Shown here one piece after another: positions 1 through 5,163 of a DNA stretch of 5,924 nucleotides (position 1 is the first letter of the stretch; every line of letters begins with the position of its first letter). This DNA comes from an uncultured Veillonella sp. (GTDB taxonomy: Bacteria; Bacillota; Negativicutes; Veillonellales; Veillonellaceae). A model generated the notes under the pieces. That model searched no databases, was not told the origin of the DNA, and saw only the letters and a list, made by a program, of their open reading frames with translations. A program made the position numbers and the translations under genes. Where the stretch lies: NCBI GenBank assembly GCA_934216375.1, contig CAKQBP010000092.1, positions 1-5,924 on the forward strand, in the 5' to 3' direction.

Positions 1-115
1 TCCCAATGAAGAGTGAACCAAGAGATGTGGCAATTAAAATAGCTAAAGCCAGTATACCTAGTAGCGTAGTTTTAGCTGCGCGCCCTCCCCTTGTTTCTAC
101 GTCATAATTGCTCAT
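1..115 (-). CDS. Probable FecCD-family iron-complex ABC transporter permease, N-terminal fragment
   Basis: Only the first 38 codons are inside the window; the gene runs off at position 1. The start is ATG 115-113, preceded by an AAGGAG ribosome binding site (121-126) with a 5-nt spacer. The peptide has a short polar, basic N-terminus (residues 1-16, including two Arg and one Lys) followed by a hydrophobic first membrane segment (about 17-37) that ends in ATSLGSLFIG. This resembles the 'SLSLGS..I' end of the first helix in BtuC/FhuB/FecCD permeases, which pass siderophore-iron, haem or cobalamin through the inner membrane. The family call rests on this short stretch plus a Fur-box-like operator upstream, so it is an inference. 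A solute-binding protein and an ATPase would be expected further downstream, outside the window. Another polytopic membrane protein cannot be excluded. Confidence 0.6.
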   Translation of the reverse strand, partial: MSNYDVETRGGRAAKTTLLGILALAILIATSLGSLFIG

Positions 116-158
116 AAAAACTCCTTACAATACAAAATACTATAGAATTTACTGATAC

Positions 159-188
159 ATTATATCAACAACACTCTATCTTTTTCAA
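159..188 (-). promoter_or_regulatory. Sigma-A promoter for the FecCD-like permease gene
   Basis: On the minus strand a -35 element TTGAAA (188-183; five of six match consensus) is separated by 18 nt from a perfect -10 TATAAT (164-159). The predicted transcription start is near 152, giving a leader of about 37 nt before ATG 115. The -35 overlaps the Fur-box-like site by two bases, so repressor binding there could block RNA polymerase. Confidence 0.7.
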
Positions 189-205
189 TAATAAATCTCA
201 TTATC
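187..205 (-). promoter_or_regulatory. Fur-box-like operator
   Basis: The minus-strand 19-mer GATAATGAGATTTATTATT matches the classic Fur consensus GATAATGATAATCATTATC at 15 of 19 positions by direct counting. It abuts and slightly overlaps the -35 element of the promoter for the probable iron-complex permease. Position and target fit iron-dependent repression by a Fur-family protein. The background is AT-rich, which raises the chance of accidental matches. The location at a promoter of an apparent iron-uptake gene argues for function. Confidence 0.6.
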
Positions 206-316
206 ATTTATAGCAATAATGCAATGTTAAAAACAAAATAAGTAAAGCTTTATAACTATACAAAATTATATCCAATATTCTTTATTCCTATAATCATATA
301 TAAACATTATCACTAT
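206..316. other. AT-rich intergenic spacer
   Basis: This is very AT-rich DNA between the fetB terminator and the Fur-box-like promoter. I see no convincing reading frame, RNA gene or repeat. One weak stretch near 291-313 contains a GATAATG half-site on the minus strand, but the full 19-mer matches the Fur consensus at only about 11 of 19 positions, so I do not call it. Confidence 0.6.
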
Positions 317-349
317 AAAAAAGAGTAGTAACCTTAAGGCTACTACTCT
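317..349 (-). terminator. Rho-independent terminator of the fetAB unit
   Basis: Read on the minus strand, AGAGTAGTA (349-341) pairs with TACTACTCT (330-322). The stem continues through a G-U wobble and two C-G pairs to a UUAA loop, giving about 12 pairs. A run of Ts follows (322-317). The wobble forms only in the minus-strand RNA and no T-run exists on the other side, so it is directional. It lies about 60 nt past the fetB stop codon. Confidence 0.85.
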
Positions 350-407
350 AAGTTATGAGTAAATATTCTGATTTGATGTACTATAAAATATATTTAAAGC
401 ACTAAAT

Positions 408-1172
408 TCACCTATTTAATTGATTTCTATTATTAAAAAATGTCCTATACGCTAATTGACAAGTAATAAAGCAAGCAATCGATATAGTAGATAAACTCAT
501 AAATGTCACAATCATTTGATATTTTACAGCTTCAAGTGGAGGCATCCCCGCTAAGATAAGACCTGTCATCATTCCTGGTAAAGCCACGATTCCTAAAGTC
601 TTAGCACTATCCACAGTAGGCTGCAAGCCAGTCTTTATAACATCTCGCACGATGGCTTTTGACGCTTGCTTAGGTGTACTTCCTAACGCTAGTTTAATTT
701 CCACCTCTTGTTGGCGTAACTCAAAATTTGATAGCATTTGTCGATAACAAAGGCCAATTGCCACCATAGCTCCACTAATAACCATCCCTCCAACAGGAAT
801 CACCTGATAAGCAGTAAAGTTAAGCACACCTGTTAGAAGCAAAATCGATAATGTAATGCTTGCACCTACGGTTATGGCAAACCAAGAAATCCACAATGCA
901 TATGGTATTCCCTTGCCGCGTTTAGAAGAATTATAGGCTGCATTAATAGCCATAAAACCTAATAATCCGATTATGAATATAGGACTTTCAGTACTAAAAA
1001 TATAAGCTAAAATAAAGCCTATGGCAAATAACTGTATGGTAGCTCGTAAAGCACTTATAAAAATATCTTTCTCTAACTTCAACTCCTGCCGATAGGACAT
1101 AAACATACTTATAATAACTAATATAGATGCAAGGCATAATGACGTGGCTGAAATAGCATGAAATTGACTCAT
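408..1172 (-). CDS. fetB: FetB/YbbM-type ABC exporter permease (UPF0014 family)
   Basis: This 254-residue polytopic membrane protein is close in length to E. coli FetB (about 259), the permease of the FetAB transporter linked to iron export. About seven hydrophobic segments are visible: 8-25, 40-60, 64-80, 93-113, 120-141, 188-210 and 217-242. Family hallmarks are ALRATIQL (41-48), a cytoplasmic loop with LALGSTPKQA (161-170), and the LPGMMTG signature (198-204) followed by ILAGMPPLEAVKYQ. The start ATG 1172 has an AGGAGGT site (1185-1179) with a 6-nt spacer and overlaps the fetA stop codon as ATGA, which suggests translational coupling. Partner identity (FetA upstream) supports the call. The substrate, iron or another metal, cannot be read from the sequence. 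Confidence 0.88.
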   Translation of the reverse strand: MSQFHAISATSLCLASILVIISMFMSYRQELKLEKDIFISALRATIQLFAIGFILAYIFSTESPIFIIGLLGFMAINAAYNSSKRGKGIPYALWISWFAITVGASITLSILLLTGVLNFTAYQVIPVGGMVISGAMVAIGLCYRQMLSNFELRQQEVEIKLALGSTPKQASKAIVRDVIKTGLQPTVDSAKTLGIVALPGMMTGLILAGMPPLEAVKYQMIVTFMSLSTISIACFITCQLAYRTFFNNRNQLNR

Positions 1173-1825
1173 CGTAATACCTCCTCTTTAGCTAATGATC
1201 CATCTACAATTGTAATGCGGCGATTAGCCTTACGTAAGCTTTGTTCCTCACTATGTGTTATTGCTATGATGGTCATCCCATTATTATGAAGTTCATCGAT
1301 TACCTGTTCCACGATAGCCGTGTTAACAGCATCTAATGCAGAGGTAACCTCATCTAAAAGCAATACTTTAGGTTCAAAGATAAGGCTTCGAATGAGACAA
1401 ATCCGTTGCATTTCTCCACCAGATAGTTCATCATTATGGCGCTCAAGATATTCAATAGGCATATGAAGTAAATCGAAAAGATATTTGATACGAATCATAT
1501 CAGGTTCCATACCTCGAATATCATAAGGGAACAAAATATTACGACGCACCGTTTTTGCAAACAAGTAAGGTCTTTGAAAGCAATAACCTACCTCTTTTCG
1601 ATAACTTTCTGGATCTATAGTGGTTAAATCACGTCCATTATAAGTAATAATCCCTGAGGTAGGACTAATCAAATCACTGCATAATTTTAAAAGTGTACTT
1701 TTACCACTACCAGAAGGGCCTACAACAGTGAGATACTCTCCTTCATGTACAGATAGAGACACATCACGGATAATAGACTTTTCGTTTACAACATAGGATA
1801 TATTAGATAACTCTAATAGTGCCAT
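1169..1825 (-). CDS. fetA: FetA/YbbL-type ABC exporter ATP-binding protein
   Basis: This is a complete ABC ATPase of 218 residues from the chosen start. Visible motifs are Walker A GPSGSGKST (36-44), Q-loop Gln84 (CFQRPYLF), ABC signature LSGGE (134-138), Walker B KVLLLDE (153-159), D-loop SALD (162-165) and switch His191. It would hydrolyse ATP on the cytoplasmic face to power the FetB permease encoded next in the same transcript. I chose ATG 1825 because GGAGG (1834-1830) sits 4 nt upstream and MALLEL is a natural beta-strand start. An in-frame ATG at 1840 (five residues longer) has no recognisable ribosome binding site, and its first codons contain the GGAGG of the better start. The stop codon overlaps the fetB start by 4 nt. 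The ATPase alone is generic; the symbol rests on the UPF0014 permease beside it. Confidence 0.87.
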   Translation of the reverse strand: MALLELSNISYVVNEKSIIRDVSLSVHEGEYLTVVGPSGSGKSTLLKLCSDLISPTSGIITYNGRDLTTIDPESYRKEVGYCFQRPYLFAKTVRRNILFPYDIRGMEPDMIRIKYLFDLLHMPIEYLERHNDELSGGEMQRICLIRSLIFEPKVLLLDEVTSALDAVNTAIVEQVIDELHNNGMTIIAITHSEEQSLRKANRRITIVDGSLAKEEVLR

Positions 1826-1888
1826 AATGCCTCCGATCATATTTCAAGACTCTATGATATATTTAATAATCACTTTAAATTATATTAT

Positions 1889-1897
1889 ATTATACCA
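1889..1897 (-). promoter_or_regulatory. Extended -10 promoter candidate for fetAB
   Basis: On the minus strand TGGTATAAT (1897-1889) is a consensus extended -10 element, lying between the rpmA terminator and fetA. No good -35 is found 16-18 nt upstream, as is typical for extended -10 promoters. TATAAT occurs three times with a 5-bp period within 1879-1894, so the exact -10 is uncertain. An imperfect dyad TGAT-N10-ATCA (1855-1872) lies near the predicted start region and could bind a regulator, but it matches a Fur box poorly. Confidence 0.45.
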
Positions 1898-1923
1898 ATA
1901 CAACTTACACCATAATAAACAAT

Positions 1924-1954
1924 AAAAAATCCCTAGTGGAAACCACTAGGGATT
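1924..1954 (-). terminator. Rho-independent terminator of rplU-prp-rpmA
   Basis: On the minus strand a perfect 12-bp stem, AATCCCTAGTGG (1954-1943) with its complement (1939-1928), encloses a 3-nt loop and runs into a T tract (1929-1924). It starts 15 nt after the rpmA stop codon. The stem is strong enough to end most transcription before fetA, so fetAB probably needs its own promoter. Confidence 0.92.
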
Positions 1955-1969
1955 AATAGTCTTGTAAAA

Positions 1970-2254
1970 TTAAGCTTCTACAGGGTATACGCTAACTTTA
2001 CGGTTATAACGACCAGCACGTTCAAATGCTACTTTACCAGGCACAAGTGCGAATAAAGTGTCATCTTTACCGATACCTACGTTAGTACCAGGGTGGAAGT
2101 GAGTACCACGTTGACGAACGATGATGTTACCGCTCTTTACGATGGAACCATCATGGCATTTAACACCAAGACGTTTAGATTCACTATCACGACCGTTACG
2201 AGTACTGGACACACCTTTTTTATGTGCGAACAATTGCAAATCAAAAGTAAACAT
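1970..2254 (-). CDS. rpmA: 50S ribosomal protein L27 precursor with cleavable leader
   Basis: This encodes a 94-residue L27, the large-subunit protein whose N-terminus reaches the peptidyl transferase centre. The L27 signature [15 protein letters not shown] is at 42-56. The protein starts [14 protein letters not shown]: the LQLF segment (6-9) followed by Ala10 matches the Firmicutes-type leader that Prp removes after the Phe to expose A-H-K-K-G. The start is ATG 2254, with AGGAGG (2268-2263) 8 nt upstream. A GTG at 2263, three codons earlier, overlaps that ribosome binding site and is an unlikely start. It is the last gene of rplU-prp-rpmA and is followed directly by a strong terminator. The usual neighbour obgE is not next in this window. 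Confidence 0.97.
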   Translation of the reverse strand: MFTFDLQLFAHKKGVSSTRNGRDSESKRLGVKCHDGSIVKSGNIIVRQRGTHFHPGTNVGIGKDDTLFALVPGKVAFERAGRYNRKVSVYPVEA

Positions 2255-2262
2255 TAAGTTCA

Positions 2263-2269
2263 CCTCCTA
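2263..2269 (-). promoter_or_regulatory. rpmA ribosome binding site fused to the prp stop codon
   Basis: The minus strand reads TAGGAGG: the prp stop TAG (2269-2267) shares bases with the perfect AGGAGG (2268-2263) that serves ATG 2254. Ribosomes ending prp would therefore stop directly on the rpmA initiation site. This decides the L27 start and fits coupled but abundant L27 synthesis. Confidence 0.85.
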
Positions 2270-2581
2270 TATTTCGTGAATTTGGACAAACTCTGGATAT
2301 TGACGGCTAATTTCCTCCAAACCGAGAAGCATAGTCCCCAGAATATCCTGTCCACTCTGATTTATCGTACCAGAGAGAACTATATCACATTGACCTTCGC
2401 TATTCGTATACTCACCTTCTTGTTGAGCAATTTGGGTGAGGCCTAACATTGCCGTTGCCGATAAGGCAGACACTGCAGCACATACGATATCGAAGCCATG
2501 TTCATCATATCCTGCATGACCGGACATATGACAACCAATGACTTGGCCATCACTATTCCGCTGGATTCCAATGGAAACCAT
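2267..2581 (-). CDS. prp: Ribosomal-processing cysteine protease Prp
   Basis: This 104-residue protein is of the YsxB/Prp family, the cytoplasmic cysteine protease that removes the N-terminal leader from the L27 precursor. The catalytic pair is clear: His22 in SGHAGY (20-25) and Cys34 in GFDIVCAAVSAL (29-40), the same positions as in the described Staphylococcus aureus enzyme. The N-terminus MVSIGIQRNSDG matches the family's first beta strand, supporting ATG 2581. The gene lies between those for L21 and its substrate L27, the conserved arrangement. It starts 2 nt after the rplU stop, and no Shine-Dalgarno sequence is visible in the 19 nt before it. Translation therefore probably depends on ribosomes finishing rplU, which would keep the protease at a lower level than the two ribosomal proteins. 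Confidence 0.95.
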   Translation of the reverse strand: MVSIGIQRNSDGQVIGCHMSGHAGYDEHGFDIVCAAVSALSATAMLGLTQIAQQEGEYTNSEGQCDIVLSGTINQSGQDILGTMLLGLEEISRQYPEFVQIHEI

Positions 2582-2583
2582 AA

Positions 2584-2895
2584 TTAAGCTTGGATAGATT
2601 CAATACGAACTTTTGTGAACGGTTGACGATGGCCTTGACGACGACGGTAGTTGGATTTAGCTTTGTATTTGAATACTAAGATTTTTTTACCTTTACCATG
2701 TTCAAGAACTGTACCTGTAACTTTTGCACCGTTTACAAGAGGAGCGCCAACTTTAACGTCGCCGTCATTCACTACAGTCAAAACTTCTTCGAATGTAACG
2801 GACTCGTTAGCAGCTGCTTCCAATTTTTCGATAGTAATTACATCGCCTTCAGCAACGCGATATTGTTTACCACCAGTTTTAATAATTGCGTACAT
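2584..2895 (-). CDS. rplU: 50S ribosomal protein L21
   Basis: This 103-residue protein has the normal L21 length and starts with the family's [14 protein letters not shown]. The C-terminal region [20 protein letters not shown], continuing to about residue 97, is the L21 signature and binds 23S rRNA. It is a structural protein of the large ribosomal subunit. The start ATG 2895 has a strong AAGGAGGTG site about 7 nt upstream. It is the first gene of rplU-prp-rpmA, behind a consensus promoter and a structured leader of about 110 nt, so leader-mediated control of L21 output is plausible. Confidence 0.98.
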   Translation of the reverse strand: MYAIIKTGGKQYRVAEGDVITIEKLEAAANESVTFEEVLTVVNDGDVKVGAPLVNGAKVTGTVLEHGKGKKILVFKYKAKSNYRRRQGHRQPFTKVRIESIQA

Positions 2896-3009
2896 GAGAA
2901 CACCTCCTTGTTATCGAACTCGCTGAATTCGGTATCCCGACCCGAACTTCGGTCGGGCGTTTAAACCTGCTTCACGCGGATTGCAAAGTTCAGAAAACCG
3001 AACTAATAC
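2896..3009 (-). ncRNA. Structured 5' leader of rplU (L21-leader-like)
   Basis: Between the predicted transcription start and ATG 2895 lie about 110 nt that are more GC-rich than other spacers here. A 22-nt hairpin at 2957-2936 has a 7-bp stem CCCGACC/GGTCGGG and an 8-nt loop. Upstream, CTGAA in the leader (about 2992-2988) can pair with TTCAG (2924-2928 region), bracketing this hairpin. Alternatively CGAAT and GTTCG near 2930-2914 can pair with each other, so two mutually exclusive folds are possible just before the ribosome binding site. No T-run follows the GC hairpin, so it is not a simple terminator. An L21 leader RNA family is known upstream of rplU in Firmicutes; membership here is inferred from position and not tested. 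Confidence 0.6.
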
Positions 3010-3015
3010 TGATAT

Positions 3016-3044
3016 AGTATATACTATTTACACTATCATGTCAA
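3016..3044 (-). promoter_or_regulatory. Consensus sigma-A promoter of rplU-prp-rpmA
   Basis: On the minus strand a perfect -35 TTGACA (3044-3039) is followed after exactly 17 nt by -10 TATACT (3021-3016; five of six match). Transcription should start near 3009. The strength fits ribosomal protein genes and separates this unit from rng-mntP upstream. Confidence 0.88.
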
Positions 3045-3047
3045 ACC

Positions 3048-3074
3048 AAAAACTACAGAATTCGCCTAGTTTTT
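3048..3074 (-). terminator. Weak AT-rich terminator candidate after mntP
   Basis: AAAAACTA (3048-3055) and TAGTTTTT (3067-3074) form a perfect 8-bp stem around an 11-nt loop containing GAATTC. In the minus-strand RNA the 3' arm ends in five U residues, so a weak terminator is possible. The stem is five A-U pairs plus three others, so termination may be partial. It sits 24 nt past the mntP stop and just upstream of the rplU -35 element. Confidence 0.4.
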
Positions 3075-3097
3075 AACACTTATATATATACAGAGCT

Positions 3098-3673
3098 TTA
3101 AAATTCTCCGATAATTCCAAGGTGCTGTAAGAGTATCTTTGTACCGATGAGAATTAATACACCTCCACCAACTATATCTGCATATTTTCCAACAAATTGG
3201 CCCATAAATTTACCTAAGTACACACCAATTAAAGAAATGCAAAAGGTAATAATACCAATCATGGTAGAAGCTTCCCATACATTAATAGGTAAGAACGCAA
3301 AGGTCAACCCTACAGCCATCGCATCGAGACTGGTCGCTACGGAGAGCATCACCATCTCCCAGACACCTAAAAATTGCTTATCATCGTCCTCTTCATCATC
3401 ATCGCTAAGCCCTTCTCGAATCATAGCGATACCTAAATAGCCAAGAAGACCAAAGATAATCCAGTGATCCCAATCAGATATGACATCGATAAATTGACGT
3501 CCTATGAGCCAACCGATGAGGGGCATTAGGAACTGAAACAAGCCAAATAGAAAGGCCAAAGTGACCTTCCGACCATTCTCACCTACAGGCATTGTCAGCC
3601 CCTTACCAATAGATACGCCAAAAGCATCCATGGCAAGACCAATACTAATTAATACAATTTCAAATATAGACAC
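3098..3673 (-). CDS. mntP: Manganese efflux pump MntP
   Basis: This is a 191-residue inner-membrane protein of the MntP (YebN, DUF204) family, which exports Mn2+. It has the internal two-fold repeat: LAMDAFGVSIGKG with Asp16 in the first half and SLDAMAVGLTFAF with Asp117 in the second. Six hydrophobic segments can be counted, with an acidic cytoplasmic loop DDDEEDDD (91-98) between the halves. I chose GTG 3673 because AGGTGA (3684-3679) lies 5 nt upstream and this places the first Asp at 16, as in E. coli. A GTG at 3682 overlaps that binding site and would add three residues. The gene starts 28 nt after rng with no promoter in between, so co-transcription is likely. There is no room for a yybP-ykoY manganese riboswitch, so manganese control is not evident here. 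Confidence 0.93.
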   Translation of the reverse strand: MSIFEIVLISIGLAMDAFGVSIGKGLTMPVGENGRKVTLAFLFGLFQFLMPLIGWLIGRQFIDVISDWDHWIIFGLLGYLGIAMIREGLSDDDEEDDDKQFLGVWEMVMLSVATSLDAMAVGLTFAFLPINVWEASTMIGIITFCISLIGVYLGKFMGQFVGKYADIVGGGVLILIGTKILLQHLGIIGEF

Positions 3674-3701
3674 TATACTCACCTATAAACAAACTACTTA
3701 C

Positions 3702-5129
3702 TTATTCGGCTATAGCCATCAAGGAATATCCTTCTCGACTAATTTGTGGATTTACTACAATAGAAATCTTGCGACCTATAGACTCACCTAAATCCTCGAC
3801 AATAGCCTTTGTTAAATACTGGGCCACCTCCGGATGAACTTCGATTTCTAGATTCGTTTTAATACGTCCTGATTTAAATAACTCGCGGATGCGACGCACA
3901 ATCTGCATATATACAGTACGACCCGACAACATATAGCCCGTACCACCGCATTGAGGGCATGTATCAAACATCAAGGTTTGCAAGCCTTGGCGAGCTCGTT
4001 TTCGCGTCATCTCTACGAGGCCAAGCGAACTAATGCCGCATACAACGGTTTTCATTTTATCTAACTTAGCTTGTGCCCCCAACAATTTTAATAACTCTTG
4101 TTGATGTTCTTTATCTTTCATATCAATAAAATCGATGACGATAATACCACCGATATCACGCAAGCGCAATTGACGACAGATCTCTTTTGCCGCCTCTTTA
4201 TTGACTGTAAAAGCTAAATCTTCTAGCTTATTAGATTTACCAGTATAATGAGCAGAATTTACATCAAATACGGTGAGAGCCTCCGTATGATCAATACGGA
4301 TTGACCCTCCAGAAGGAAGATTAATATCGCGAGAGATAAGATCTTCTAATTGCGGTTCAATATGGTTTGCTTTAAAAATAGGTGTGCTATCGCGATGACG
4401 TGTTACTTTAATTTGTTGCGATGTAGGGCCATGACCTAAGAGATCCATCAATCGATCTTCACCCATATCGGAATCGACAATGATTTCTTCTACATTGCGA
4501 TGAGCATAGTCCCGCACAAGACGAAACCAGAAATCTGCGTCACTATATAAATCAGTACCGCTCTTAGCCACCTTAAAGCGCTTCAACACATGTTGCCATG
4601 TACGCCACAAGTAATCCATGTCACGGCCTATTTCATCAGCACTAGCCTTAGCTGCCGCAGTGCGAATAATAAAACCGCAACCTTCCTGTACATAAGGTGC
4701 TGCTAATTCTTGCAACTTTACACGCAAGGCTTCGTCAGTAATCTTTTTAGAAATATGCATACCTTCAGAATACGGTAAAAGCACCATAAATCGGCCCGCC
4801 AAACTGACATCAGCAGTTACGCGAGCACCTTTACCAAGCATTTCTTCTTTCACTACTTGAACGAGAATTTGTTGCCCCACAGATAAGCGTGGCAAAATTT
4901 TCTGTTCCTTCCCTTGTTGTAAGTTCAAGTACGCATTTTGAGAGCCCCCAATATCAACAAAGGCCGCTTGCATACCATTCAATACATTCTTTACTGTGCC
5001 TTTGTACATATGATTTGCCATATGAGACTCATCGGTACGCTCCAAGACAAAGTCCACTAGCTGGCCTTCTTCGTCGATAACAGCCATACGAATTTCTTCG
5101 CGCATAACATTGACCAAAATTTTATGCAT
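3702..5129 (-). CDS. rng: Ribonuclease G (RNase E/G family)
   Basis: This 475-residue endoribonuclease is close to the length of E. coli RNase G (about 489) and lacks the long C-terminal scaffold of RNase E. Such enzymes process rRNA precursors and mRNAs, cutting AU-rich single-stranded sites. Features in order: an N-terminal S1-like region (about 36-118, with YKGTVKNVLNGMQAAFVDIG), a 5'-sensor/RNase H-like middle, catalytic metal ligands Asp289 in FDVNSA (with Asn291) and Asp333 in IVIDFIDM, and the Zn-link cysteines C391-P-Q-C394 followed by GGTGY. ATG 5129 has GGAGG (5140-5136) 6 nt upstream. It lies 34 nt downstream of the DUF2344 gene and 28 nt upstream of mntP, so the three are probably one transcript. 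The family's usual context is rplU next; here mntP intervenes. Confidence 0.95.
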   Translation of the reverse strand: MHKILVNVMREEIRMAVIDEEGQLVDFVLERTDESHMANHMYKGTVKNVLNGMQAAFVDIGGSQNAYLNLQQGKEQKILPRLSVGQQILVQVVKEEMLGKGARVTADVSLAGRFMVLLPYSEGMHISKKITDEALRVKLQELAAPYVQEGCGFIIRTAAAKASADEIGRDMDYLWRTWQHVLKRFKVAKSGTDLYSDADFWFRLVRDYAHRNVEEIIVDSDMGEDRLMDLLGHGPTSQQIKVTRHRDSTPIFKANHIEPQLEDLISRDINLPSGGSIRIDHTEALTVFDVNSAHYTGKSNKLEDLAFTVNKEAAKEICRQLRLRDIGGIIVIDFIDMKDKEHQQELLKLLGAQAKLDKMKTVVCGISSLGLVEMTRKRARQGLQTLMFDTCPQCGGTGYMLSGRTVYMQIVRRIRELFKSGRIKTNLEIEVHPEVAQYLTKAIVEDLGESIGRKISIVVNPQISREGYSLMAIAE

Positions 5130-5163
5130 CCTATCCCTCCCTTCTTTATCAGCTAAATTATAA

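Noticed and set aside
291..313. Second Fur-box candidate in the spacer
   Set aside because: Only one GATAATG half-site is good; the full 19-mer matches at about 11 positions, expected by chance in AT-rich DNA, and no promoter is positioned for it.
2936..2957. GC-rich hairpin in the rplU leader as an intrinsic terminator
   Set aside because: It is not followed by a T-run on either strand, so it is better read as leader structure.
2651..2964. Two plus-strand reading frames opposite rplU and its leader
   Set aside because: They are antisense to a certain ribosomal protein gene and extend over its promoter-proximal leader; no family resemblance and no ribosome binding site argue for them.
3081..3090. 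TA repeat (tatatatata) after mntP as a microsatellite or promoter
   Set aside because: It is only five TA units with no -35 at proper spacing and no gene positioned to use it.
3147..3791. Plus-strand frames opposite mntP and the rng end
   Set aside because: They are shadows of mntP codons; the Ser-rich stretch is simply the antisense of the acidic Asp/Glu loop.
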